Shown here one piece after another: positions 53,364-62,540 of a stretch of DNA of 64,000 nt (the stretch's first letter is position 1; each line of letters starts with the position of its first letter). The notes beneath the pieces were generated by a model. It was not told the origin of the DNA, made no database searches, and was given only the letters and a program-made list of their open reading frames with translations. Source of the stretch: Fistularia commersonii (lineage: Eukaryota; Chordata; Actinopteri; Syngnathiformes; Fistulariidae); contig JBBMNZ010000003.1 in assembly GCA_037954325.1 (NCBI GenBank), positions 25,724,392 through 25,788,391 on the forward strand, given 5' to 3'. A program made the position numbers and the translations under genes.

Positions 53364-53430
53364 GTTCCTTTTGTCTGCGTAAGTTACTACCTGGTTCTCC
53401 GGGTTCCTCCCGAAGTCCAAAAACATCCAG
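52911..53430. repeat. Triple tandem unit, each with its own (CA)n tract
   Basis: AAAGTTTGATC starts at 52911, 53056 and 53255. Each unit runs through CCGGTCACATGCAGGACC (less conserved in the first), AGAAAGTCTGAAA, a CA tract (52965-52992, 53118-53189, 53316-53361), ACAATGTTC, GTCTG, TAAGTTACTACCTGGTTCT and CCCGAAGTCCAA. Unit length differs mainly through the CA tract (28, 72 and 46 bp). Confidence 0.95.
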
Positions 53431-53592
53431 GAGGTTCATTGGACCCTGAATTGTCCTTACGTGTGCATGTCTCTATAAGCTGCCCTGTGATTGGTCCAGG
53501 CTGAAGCACACCTCAGCCAATGACGGTACAGGGACAGGCTCCCCCGTGACCCCGAATCTAGGAGAGGTGGTTTGGCTCATGAATGAATGGAT
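53386..53592 (+). mobile_element. SINE-like repeat, inner and tail part
   Basis: CTCCGGGTTCCTCCCGAAGT, CCAAAAACATCCAGGAGGTT, CCCTGTGATTGGTCCAGGCT, GGGACAGGCTCCCCCGTGAC, then ATGAATGAATGG. It overlaps the last unit of the triple repeat, which suggests that the triplicated segment was seeded from it. Confidence 0.75.
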
Positions 53593-54240
53593 CGACTGGA
53601 TGTCTCGCTGAACGTCTGCTAACGTTCCGGATAAAAGTCCGACGGAGAAGACAGCAGGGATACGTCTCGCGGAAATAAAGCGCCGCCGGAATCGATCTTT
53701 TAAAAAAAAAAAAAAAACAAGTTTCGAGAAAATGTAGCATTTTCTAAAAAAGCGGTTTCATCTTCCAGCCGCTCGAACTCTGAGCGAACCCAAGCCAACC
53801 TTTGGTTACCACGCGACCGTTTGGATTCTGCCTGAATTCATTCTCCAGGTGGTTGAAGTGGAGATCATCCGGTCAAACTGTTAACTGTTCTCCCAAAGTC
53901 CAGAGGTGAATTTGTCTTCTAGTTTTGTCTGAATTACTCACCCGGAGGGAAAACATCCTGCCCTCCTTTGTCTCCGCCGCTTGAGTTTTCCTGCGTTTTG
54001 CATCAGGGACGGAGCGTCGGAGCGTCGGAGCGTCGGAGCGTCGACCGAAACCCTTCGGCTTTTATTTGGAGGCGCTGAACTTTTCCGCAACGCCGATCCA
54101 AAGAGTTAAACTGAAAAGAAAAGTAGATCCTTCAATACGGAGCTTTTGCTTTAACGTTTCTATAACAAACATTTATCAGCTACTTTTAGCTGCGGAGCCG
54201 CCAGAAGAGTTAGCGCTTAGCCTGAGTACAGAGACCCGGG
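53593..54240. other. Unique sequence; small 8-bp repeat
   Basis: GGAGCGTC is repeated four times at 54009-54043. An A-run lies at 53702-53716. No exon seen. Confidence 0.5.
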
Positions 54241-55930
54241 AATGAGAGGGTGAAGGCTAATGCCTAAATATAATGTGACTGACAGTGAATGGTTGTATGT
54301 CTCAAAATGTCAGATGAATGAGTGAACGGATGTTTGTGAAAGTGATTTGTGAATGAGTGAATGGATGTATCCCGACATGTAATGTGTGAATGAATGAGTG
54401 GTTTTATACCTTTTTAGGCTGTGTGAATGAGAGGGTGAACGCAAGTAAATCCATATATGATGCGTGAATGGGTGAACGGTTATGTTTCCATAGGATGTGT
54501 GAATGAGTGAACGAATGGATGCATGTATTTTTAGGAAGGTGAATGATTGTATATCTCAGGATTTGTGAATGAGTGAATGTATGTACGTCTCCATATGATG
54601 CATGGACGAGAGCGTGACTTGTTTAAATGATTTATGTGATGGAATGGTTGTGTGTCTCCAAATGACATGTGAATGAGTGAGTGAATGGTTGCAGGTCTTT
54701 TTATGATGCAAGAATGAGAGGGTGAATGGTTGTATATCTAGCGAGTGAGAGGCTGTAAACCCCTTTAGGCTGTGTGAATGAAAGGGTGAATGTCAGTAAA
54801 TCCATATATGACGCATGAATGAGTGAATGGTTATGTTTCCACAGGACGAGTGAATAAATGAGTGAACGGACGTATGCCTCCATATGATGTGTGAATGAAT
54901 GAATGTATGAATGAATGAATGAGTGTTTTTCTACCTCCTTCTGCTTTGTGAATGAGAGGGTGAATGTCAGTAAATCCATATATGATGCGTGAATGAGTAA
55001 ATGATAATGTTTACAAAGGACGTGTGAATGAATGAGTGAATGGACGTATGCCTCCATCTGATGAGTGAGTGAATGAATGAATGAATAAATAAAGGAATGA
55101 ATGAATGAATGAATGTGGTTTTCTACCTCTTTAGGCCGTGTGAATGAGAGGGTGAATATAAGTAAATCCATATATGATGCGTGAATGAGTGAATGATAAT
55201 GTTTACAGAGGATGTGTGAATGAATGACTGAAAAGACGTATGCCTCCATATAATATGTGAATGAATGAATGAATGATTTTTTTTTCTACCTCCTTAGGCT
55301 GTGTGAATGAAAGGGTGAATGTCAGTAAATCCATACACGATGCGTGAATGAGTGCATGGTAATGTTTACAAAAGACATGTAAATGAATGAGTGAACGGAT
55401 GTATGCCTCCATATAATGAGTGAATGAATGAATAAATGAATGAATGACTGACTGAATGAATGAACGAATGAATGTTTTTCTATCTATTTAGGCTTCGTGA
55501 ATGAGAGGGTGAATGTCAGTAAATCCATATATGACGCATGAATGAGTGCATGGTAATGTTTACAAAGGACGTGTGAATGAATGAGTGAACAGACGAATCA
55601 TTCCATATAATATGTGAATGAATGAGTGAATGATAATGTTTCCACAGGACGCATGAATGAATGAGTGAACAGACGTATGCCTCCATATAACGTGTGAATG
55701 AATGAATTTTTTTCTGCCTCCTTAGGCTGTGTGAATGAAAGGGTGAATGAAAGTAAATCCATATATGATGCGTGAATGAGTGAATGATAATGTCTCCACA
55801 GGACGTGTGAATGAATGAGTGAATGAACGTATGCCTCCATATGATGTGTGAATCAATGAATGAATGAATGAATGAATGAGTGGTTGTATATCTCCTTAGG
55901 CTCTGCGAATGAGAGGGTGAATGGTTGTGT
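54241..55930 (+). repeat. Higher-order satellite, units of about 165-195 bp
   Basis: The landmark AGTAAATCCATA occurs at about 54443, 54794, 54969, 55160, 55323, 55517 and 55751. Between landmarks each unit holds GTGTGAATGAGAGGGTGAAT, TGATGCGTGAATGAGTGAAT, AATGTTTACAAAGGACGTGT, ACGTATGCCTCCATATGATG and a variable GAAT run. Sub-units of about 45-60 bp (GTGTGAATGAGTGAA...) are visible. It ends in SINE-like text at 55930. The 182-codon minus frame (SFIHSFIHSF, HSLIHSHVLCKHYHSLIHAS) is a by-product. Confidence 0.93.
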
Positions 55931-56050
55931 GTCTCTAATCATCGAGCGAACCATTGGACGGCCTCTCGTCCAATGAGAGCAAGGATGGGCTTCGACACCC
56001 GTCCATGACCTCGAGTGCAGGCTCGTGAATGAATGAATAAATGGACAGAA
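55931..56050 (+). mobile_element. SINE-like repeat, tail after the satellite
   Basis: CGAACCATTGGACGGCCTCT, CGTCCAATGAGAGCAAGGAT, GGGCTTCGACACCCGTCCAT, then GAATGAATGAATAAATGG. Diverged, but in tail order, directly following the satellite. Confidence 0.45.
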
Positions 56051-56142
56051 AGCAATGTATTATCTGCAAAACACACTGCGGAGATAATGCACAGGGTTGA
56101 CTTCAGCTATGTGCCAATGCTGTCATCACACAGCATGTATGA

Positions 56143-56144
<2 letters not shown>

Positions 56145-56199
<55 letters not shown>
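56145..56199. repeat. (AC)n microsatellite
   Basis: About 27 AC units, uninterrupted. Confidence 0.98.
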
Positions 56200-56202
<3 letters not shown>

Positions 56203-56510
56203 GGGGTTCAGAGATCCAAGTCCAAACACTTGAGATAGAGAGGACGACATGCAGCACATGAAACAACCCCGGCCGTGGTGCGGATCAGACGCCGGTCGCC
56301 GCCGACAACGCAGCAGGAAGTTCGCTCTCCGCCGACCGCCATGCGGGAAATACACAACACGCCGATTGAAGTGGAAATGACTCGGACGCCTTTTTCCCTT
56401 CCCACGCCACAACAACCGTGAAAGACACCGATCCACGCCGACGGAAACCCAATCGTGCGCTCGGCCGCCAGGCGGCGCTCACCTGGTTTCAACAAAGTCG
56501 GCGAAAGGTC
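56200..56510. other. Unique, CpG-moderate; no exon recognised
   Basis: Overlapping minus frames here start in the CA tract and have no known domain. Confidence 0.4.
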
Positions 56511-56534
56511 ACACACACACACACACACACACAC
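56511..56534. repeat. (AC)n microsatellite
   Basis: About twelve AC units. Confidence 0.95.
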
Positions 56535-57055
56535 CTACGCGCACTAGTTCCCGGTGACTTTGGACTGTACGTATAAATTTTGTATAGTCCCGCACCGCGG
56601 TGATGAATTAGCGGGGGAAGCTAACCCCCTCGGTCTTCTGCTAATATATCCATTACATGAGTGATGCTCCACCAAGCCGCTGCGCTCGGTAAATAATTCT
56701 GGTTAATTAAAGCCGCGACATCCATCCTTGCCTCGCCGTTTGCGCGTTCTATTAATAAAACAGTGGTTATCACCGACGTTGACGTCTTCTCAGGACCTGT
56801 TCATTAGGCGACGGGAAAAAGAGCGGCCGATAAGTCATCGGAGAAACGGGGTGAGACGCCAGAACGCGGCGACGCGTGTCCGTCAGAAGTACTGCTACGA
56901 TAACGTCATTTATTTATCTATTTATTCATTGATTTATCGTGTATTTTGATATCCCTGAGGACTGTTGATATCCCTGTTGGGGATTACCTGATACTATCAA
57001 AAAAAATCCATATGTATATGTGTGTGTGAGTGTGTGTGAGTGTGTGTGTATAATA
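56535..57055. other. Unique sequence, nothing recognised
   Basis: TTGATATCCCTGTTGGGGAT near 56964 is retroposon-end-like. A GTGTGTGAGT tract lies at 57020-57050. Confidence 0.4.
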
Positions 57056-57057
57056 TT

Positions 57058-57059
57058 GA

Positions 57060-57096
<37 letters not shown>

Positions 57097-57179
57097 GTGA
57101 TGATTATTATTATTGTTATTGTTATTATTATTATTATCATTATTATTATTATTGTTGTTAATGTTTCGTTGTTTCGTTG

Positions 57180-57227
<48 letters not shown>

Positions 57228-57350
57228 TTATTATTACTATTGGGCATTATAACAACAATAATAATGATAATATGATAATACCAATAATAATACTACTAAT
57301 ATAAATTGTTATTATTATTATCATATATAATATATGACTTACCTCATCTG
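57058..57350. repeat. (TAA)n and (TTA)n trinucleotide block
   Basis: About twelve TAA units at 57059-57094, then TTA/TTG units at 57105-57152 and a second TTA run at 57180-57240. The opposed TAA and TTA runs could pair. Confidence 0.94.
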
Positions 57351-57358
57351 TCATTATA

Positions 57359-57384
57359 TTATATATATATATATATATATATAA
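57359..57384. repeat. (AT)n microsatellite
   Basis: About twelve AT units. Confidence 0.95.
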
Positions 57385-57434
57385 TTTTGACATAATAATG
57401 ATAATAATTATTATTTTTTATTATTGTTATTGTT

Positions 57435-57558
57435 GAAGAACATATTGCATTATATTGTATAGTATATTATATCCCATTAAATATAATATTATATTAGAAG
57501 AACATATTGTATTATATTGTATAGTATATTATATCCCATTAAATATAATATTATATTA
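57435..57558. repeat. 62-bp AT-rich tandem duplication
   Basis: GAAGAACATATTG starts at 57435 and 57497. Both are followed by ATTATATTGTATAGTATATT and ATATCCCATTAAATATAAT with one difference. Confidence 0.95.
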
Positions 57559-57639
57559 CATTATAATTAACTGTTGATGCAACTGCACTTTTATTCCGCT
57601 GTCACTATTTTATTTTTTTTTTTGTGCAGCTGCATGTTA

Positions 57640-57835
57640 GTAGTCTTGTCACTGAGCCATATCATTGTTTATTGTTCTGTGTGACAAATTATTTATCATT
57701 GTTTCGTCCTTTTGCACGGCGAGTCTTAGAGTAACGCTATTTCAATGCTCTGTGTGTGTGAACCCATGGCTGTCATGACAATAAAGTTGACTTTTTGACT
57801 TTTTGACTTCATGACTTTGACTTTATGACATCTAT
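57640..57835 (+). mobile_element. Non-LTR retroposon 3' end with TTTGACT tail
   Basis: GCATGTTAGTAGTC, TGTTCTGTGTGACAAATT, CCATGGCTGTCATGACAATA and AAAGTTGACTTTTTGACTTT, followed by decaying TTTGACTT units. GACAATAAAGTTGACTTTGACT is the usual ending of an abundant fish LINE group; the family is not named here. Confidence 0.6.
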
Positions 57836-57867
57836 AATTTCATAATTTCATAAGTTAGTCATTTAAC

Positions 57868-57960
57868 GAACGTAGCGGCGCAGTTGTTAGCGCTTCCACG
57901 CTCACAGCAAAAAGGTCCCTCAATTCAAGCGGCAGAATTCGATCAATACAATCTTCCGAT
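57868..57960 (+). mobile_element. SINE-like repeat, tRNA-like head
   Basis: GTAGCGGCGCAGTTGTTAGC followed by GCTTCCACGCTCACAGCAAA and AAGGTCCCT. The head is clear; the B box is decayed and the rest is lost. Confidence 0.65.
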
Positions 57961-58136
57961 CACCTGCCTATTGATCGCCCGTTTCAGACCAGCTTCATGT
58001 CCTTCTTCTTCTCCGGGGAGGCCGAACCCCACGTCTCCGTCGTCCAATCAAATCCAATCAAAAACAATCAAATAAAAAATGAAATTAAATTGCGGATGTG
58101 ATTAGAGATGTTATAAATGTTTCATGAAGAACAGCG

Positions 58137-58137
<1 letters not shown>

Positions 58138-58178
<41 letters not shown>
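58138..58178. repeat. (GT)n microsatellite
   Basis: About 20 GT units. Confidence 0.97.
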
Positions 58179-58180
<2 letters not shown>

Positions 58181-58282
58181 CCTCTGTTAAACAAATCCTT
58201 CTGTTTAAATTTGGGCCAGAAGGTGGTGCAGATGATCTCAGGTTCTACAGCAGCTGCTGAACGGATTCTCTCAGTGTGGAGA

Positions 58283-58932
58283 CCTCATGTTCTTCTGCCT
58301 GGTTCTCTTCATGTTCTTCTGCCTGGTTCTCTTCATGTTCTTCTGCCTGGTTCTCTTCATGTTCTCCTGCCTGGTTCTCTTCATGTTCTCCTGCCTGGTT
58401 CTGTCCATGTTCTCCTGCCTGGTTCTCTTCATGTTCTTCTGCCTGGTTCTCTTCATGTTCTCCTGCCTGGTTCTCTTCATGTTCTTCTGCCTGGTTCTCT
58501 TCATGTTCTCCTGCATGGTTCTCTTCATGTTCTTCTGCCTGGTTCTCTTCATGTTCTCCTGCGTGGTTCTCTTCATGTTCTTCTGCCTGGTTCTCTTCAT
58601 GTTCTTCGGCCTGGTTCTCGTCATGTTCTTCTGCCTGGTTCTCTCCATGTTCTCCTGCCTGGTTCTCTCCATGTTCTCCTGACTGGTTCTCTTCAATGTT
58701 CTCCTGCCTGGTTCTCTTCATGTTCTTCTGCCTGGTTCTCTTCATGGTCTTCTATCTGATTCTCTCCATGTTCTACTGCCTGGTTCTGTCCATGTTCTCC
58801 TGCCTGGTTCTCTTCATGGTCTTCTATCTGGTTCTCTCCATGTTCTCTTCATGTTCTCCTGCCTGGTTTTGGCCATGTTCTTCTACCTTGTTCTCTTCAT
58901 GTTCTCCTGTGTGGGTTCTCTCCATGTTCTCC
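58283..58932. repeat. 24-bp minisatellite, about 27 units
   Basis: The unit is CTGCCTGGTTCTCTTCATGT plus TCTT, with TCTT/TCCT as the main variable position. The unit is a multiple of three, so most frames stay open. The plus strand reads PGSLHVLL or WFSSCSSA repeats and the minus strand reads ENQAEEHE or MKRTRQKN repeats. Frame-shifting losses lie near 58692 and 58845. No start, splice or domain context supports expression. Confidence 0.97.
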
Positions 58933-59240
58933 ACCTTCCCTCCACGGTCTTCAAACACATCAGGTTTACAGAAGACTAAGCGGTCAGTAGATGTGAAGAC
59001 GTTGACCCAGAGGTCGGATGCGTTCTGAAAATGCAGCTCTGTGATTGACAGGTGACCCGCCGGGTTAAGCCCCGCCTCCTGCTGGATGAGCTCCGCCCTC
59101 CAGATGACCTCACCTGCAGGAGACCAAGCATGAAAGGTGACCTGTGGGATCATGAACATCATCATCTCCTCTTCCTCCTGCTCTCCCCAGCAGTTTCCGA
59201 TCATTATAATTACATGTGAAGATACTGTGTAATTACACAT
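58824..59240 (-). other. Open frame joining unique sequence to the 24-bp repeat (doubtful)
   Basis: 138 codons on the minus strand. About 105 residues come from non-repeat DNA (including SITELHFQNASDLWVNVFTS and VFCKPDVFEDRGGKVENM). They lead into GEHEEN-type octapeptides of the minisatellite. No known domain, signal or membrane segment is seen. CTGCAGGTGAGG near 59112 on the same strand would be a good splice donor. A real exon cannot be excluded, but a frame of this size is expected by chance. Confidence 0.2.
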
Positions 59241-59640
59241 GGCGGGCGATGAGCGGGTTTACGAGTCGAACTTGCAGCTCCTCGCTGTGAAATCAAGCCA
59301 AATTTAATGAATTACCCGAAAAAATAGGACACTCCTGGATGGATTCCCGTCTCCTCCAAGTGTTGCTGAGGAAGACGCCGAACCCCTGGCTGCTCCCCTG
59401 GAGCTGAAGGACGGCAGCCAAGCGCTCACGGTTCATCCATGATGGGTTCATCGCAGAGAAACAATTTCCCCACGAGGGATACGTTTGTCCACTAGAACCC
59501 CAAACCCTGATGCTTCCAGCATCTCCAACCTGGCAGAGCTGCTCACCGTGGGAACGGAAATGTTTGACTTTGTCCCCGAAGGGCGATTGGGGGCAACATG
59601 AGGGAGCAGCATCGAAGTTGTGAATATGTGAACATCAAGA
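59241..59640. other. Unique sequence, nothing recognised
   Basis: The minus frame ending at 59448 reads ARLEMLEASGFGVLVDKRIP but has no recognisable family and starts in the RTE tail. Confidence 0.4.
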
Positions 59641-60440
59641 GTCTTCTTCTTCTTCTTCTTCTTCTTCTTCTTCTTCTTTGGGCTTTCCCCTTCAGGGGTC
59701 TCCACTGTGAATCCACCTTCTCCATCTAACCATGTTCTCTGAATCCTCCTCTCTCACACCCACTATCTTCATATCCTCTCTCACCACATCCATCAATCTT
59801 CTCTTTGCTCTTCTTCTAGACCTCCAATTCCAGCATCCGTCAACCGATATTTTCACCATCGCTAACCCTGAACCAACCAACTCAACTTGGCTTCTCTGAA
59901 CTTCTCTCCAAACCATCTGACTCTGATGGACTCGTTCCTGATCCTCTCCATCCTGGTCACTCCCAAAGAGAACCTCAGCAGCTTCATCTCTGAAATCCTG
60001 AAACCTGAAATCCTCCACCTTCTTGATCTCCACTCCCTGTAGCCTCACCGTTCCACCCGGGTTCCACTCATTCACACACATATATTCTGTCTTGCTGCGC
60101 TGGACCTTCATCCCTCTCCTTTCCAGAGCATACCTCCACCTCTCTAGATGTTCCCCAACCTGTTCCCTGCTCTCGCTGCAGATCACAATGTCATCTGCGA
60201 ACATCATGGTCCATGAAGATTCTTGCCTAAGCTCATCTGTCAGCCTGTCCATCACCAGCGCAAACAAGAAGGGGCTCCGAGGAGATCCCTGATGAAGCCC
60301 CGCCTCCACCTTGAACTTGATCTTACCCCAACAGCACAACTCACCATTGTCTCACAGCGAGCATACAAGTCCTGCACCCGTTTAACAGACTTCTCTGCCA
60401 CTCCAGACTTCCTCTCACGATACCACGTGAACATCAAGAG
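59641..60440 (-). mobile_element. RTE-clade LINE with reverse transcriptase core
   Basis: Minus-oriented copy of about 800 bp. Its 3' end is GAGACCCCTGAAGGGGAAAG followed by CCCAAAGAAG and a (GAA)n tail at 59641-59682. The 5' side stops in the RT domain near 60430, a typical truncation, and a poly-A of unrelated position follows at 60449-60466. It is the best-preserved RTE copy of the window and the reference for the fragments at 698, 4041, 14150, 25055, 61195 and 62385. Confidence 0.88.
59692..60339 (-). pseudogene. RTE reverse transcriptase, C-terminal part, truncated
   Basis: A 215-codon frame. Residues 14-31 (GLHQGSPRSPFLFALVMD) are the conserved block before the catalytic site. MMFADDIVI at 45-53 carries the FADD catalytic pair, and LERRGMKVQRSKTEYMC near 72-88 is the following block. 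In an intact RTE protein a longer linker separates that block from the C-terminal region. Here the middle part (about residues 108-150) reads as shifted-frame text, so a deletion plus frameshift is likely. The C-terminus ARRRLMDV-like to WIHSGDP is back in frame. The N-terminal endonuclease and early RT blocks are missing. Not functional. Confidence 0.85.
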
Positions 60441-60994
60441 TAAAGTAAAAAAAAAAAAAAAAAAGCAAAAAGAGACAAAAAACTGTGCAAAACTGTGCAA
60501 ATTGACGGTACCAAATCAAATTGTATGTTTGTATCGAAGCACAATGGCGGCGGCGGGGAGGGAGGAGGCACCTGCAACCCCCACGGCTCCTAATGAGCCT
60601 TGTGAGACCCCGTGGTGTTCGACGTCTGGGACTTTTCTTCCCCCGTTCCATGAATAGAACAGTACCTGGCTGGTCGGCGCCCCGACACGCCGCCCGCCGG
60701 GCAGCCTCATTTCCCCTTTCCTGCCAGACAGGAAGTAATGATGCGGCGGTGGAGGTAGGGGTGGGGAGGTGGTCGGATACCCTCCTCGCCCCCAACGGGA
60801 ATAAAGCAAGCCGTTAATTGTGATTACGTGTTGACAGGGTGTTTTTTTAACCGCCCCCCTTCCTCTCCTGGTGACCAGCGGTGGCCAGATGGTCGCTGGT
60901 CCCTCTGAGCTCCTCTGATGGCCCCGCCGGGAGGTTGGAGGAGGTGTTGGCTCGCGTCCCCGTCGGAGGGGAAGGTTGTGGATGTTTGTGGATC
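60441..60994. other. Unique sequence, no gene recognised
   Basis: A-run at 60449-60466. 60540-60760 is CpG-moderate. The 244-codon minus frame at 60516-61250 starts in the RTE tail and crosses a SINE-like piece, so it is not accepted as a gene. Confidence 0.4.
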
Positions 60995-61165
60995 CGTGAA
61001 GCGTAACCTTCCGGTTCCTCTTGATGTTCACGGACCAGAAGCTGTTGTCGGTGTTCCACAGAGCAGGCAGGCTCACGCATCTCCACACATGAAGTTCCCC
61101 TCTGGAGATCCGACCAGGGATCTTCTTGCTGTGAGCTGGAAGTGTGAACCGCTTCACCGCCTGAT
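60995..61165 (-). mobile_element. SINE-like repeat, head half
   Basis: On the plus strand: CTCACGCATCTCCACACATG, GGAGATCCGACCAGGGATCT, TCTTGCTGTGAGCTGGAAGT and GAACCGCTTCACCGCC, the complement of B-box and A-box regions. Confidence 0.6.
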
Positions 61166-61194
61166 CTATATACAGTATGTTTACATTATTGTTT

Positions 61195-62158
61195 AATCTT
61201 CTTCTTCTCCTTTGGGCTTTTCCCTTCAGAGGTCTCCACAGCGAAGCCACCTCTCCATCTAACCCTGTTCTCTCGAAGTTCTTCTCTCACACCGACTACC
61301 TTCATATCCTCTCTCACGACGTCCATCATCTTCTCTTTGGTCTTCCTCTAGACCTCCAGTTCCACCATCTGTCTACCAATATATCCACTCTCCTTCCTCC
61401 ATCCATGACCCAACCATCTCTGACCTTCTCTCCAAAACATCTACCCTCTGATAGACTCATTCCTGATCTTCTCCATCCTAGTCACTCCCAAAGAGAACCT
61501 AAACATCTTCATCTCTGCCCCCTCCAGCTCTGCCTCCTGTCTTTTGGTCATTGTAGATGTTTGTAGATCATCTCACCAGTGTCTCCTCCACCTTTCCTTT
61601 CATTCTGGCTGATGTTCTTCTATCTCTTCGTACCCCTGACACTTTTCTCCACCCATTCCAACCTACTTGAGCCCGTCTCTTCTCTCCACCTTGTTTCTAG
61701 CTGTGGACCGTTGACCCCAAGTCCTTGAAATCCTCCACCTTCTTGATCTCCACTCCCTGTAGCCTCATCGTTCCACTCGGGTTCCTCTCATTCACACACA
61801 TATATTCTATCTCGCTTCATTCCTCTCCTTTCCAGAGCATACCTCCACCTGTCTAGATGTTCCTCAACCTCACCGCAGATCACAATGTCATCTGCAAACA
61901 TCATGGTCCATGGAGATTCCTGCCTAAGCTCATCTATCAGCCTGTCCATCACCAGTGCAAACAAGTAGGAGCTCAGAGGAGATCCCTGATGAAGCCCCAC
62001 CTCCACCTTGAACTTCTCTCTAACCCCTACAGCACAACTCACCGCTGTCTCACAGCGAGCATACATGTCCTGCACCAGTTTAACAGACTTCTCACTAGAT
62101 GTTCCTCAACCTGTTACTTGCTCTCACTACAGATCACAATGTCATCTGCAAACAAAAT
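61195..62158 (-). mobile_element. RTE-clade LINE, longer truncated copy
   Basis: The tail side TCTTCTTCTTCTCCTTTGGG and CTTTTCCCTTCAGAGGTCTC lies on the left. The 3' coding end runs to about 61730 and the RT core lies at about 61790-62075, where the minus frame reads VGLHQGSPLSSYLFALVMDR and MMFADDIVIC. At 62090-62150 the segment TAGATGTTCCTCAACCTGTT, ACAATGTCATCTGCAAAC repeats 61852-61900, so a piece of the RT region was duplicated at the 5' border. Several frameshifts are present; no product expected. Confidence 0.85.
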
Positions 62159-62159
62159 A

Positions 62160-62384
62160 AATGGGCGAATCTATACATAAATATAATATGCGTACAATAA
62201 ATAACGGTAGAGAAATGTGCAAATTGCACCACTGGAAAGAGACTGCAAATTCAGCTGCGTTCTGCATTTAGATAATAAATAAATCATGAGCGCTCGGCGG
62301 GGGGCCGTACGGCGATGAGGGGTTTTCAGGATCGCAGGAATCAAGGAGTCTGAGAGCTCCGGAGACGACGGTTGAGCTTCTCCT
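62160..62384. other. AT-rich repeat scrap and unique sequence
   Basis: AACGGTAGAGAAATGTGCAA and ATTGCACCACTGG resemble 47245-47265, so 62185-62280 is probably another retroposon-like fragment. The rest is unassigned. Confidence 0.4.
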
Positions 62385-62540
62385 CTGAGTTTTGTTCTTC
62401 TGTCCACGACCAGACCATCTCTGTCTAGCTTCTCTCCAAAACATCCACCATGTGTCGTCCATCTGATGGACTCACCGCTGATCCTATCCGTCCTCCTCGC
62501 TCCAAAAGAGAACCTCAACACCTTCATCCCATCCATTTTT
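62385..62540 (-). mobile_element. RTE-clade LINE, small inner fragment
   Basis: CTTCTCTCCAAAACATCCAC, CATCTGATGGACTCACCGCT and CCAAAAGAGAACCTCAACAC match 61430-61510 of the neighbouring copy. Both ends of the element are lacking. Confidence 0.75.

Noticed and set aside
54701..55840. Histidine/serine/isoleucine-rich minus frames (SFIHSF)
   Set aside because: Reading of the GAAT-rich satellite; frames break wherever unit length varies.
57040..57304. Poly-isoleucine and poly-tyrosine frames
   Set aside because: Translation of ATT/TAA triplets.
58211..59028. Long plus-strand frames with PGSLHVLL and WFSSCSSA repeats
   Set aside because: They are by-products of the 24-bp unit, which keeps all frames open; both strands and several frames are equally open.
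59112..59150. Possible 28-bp micro-exon on the minus strand between CACAG and CTGCAG/GTGAGG
   Set aside because: The splice-like borders are attractive but so short an exon without partners cannot be supported.
60516..61250. 244-codon minus frame
   Set aside because: It starts in the RTE tail, crosses a SINE-like piece and shows no domain.
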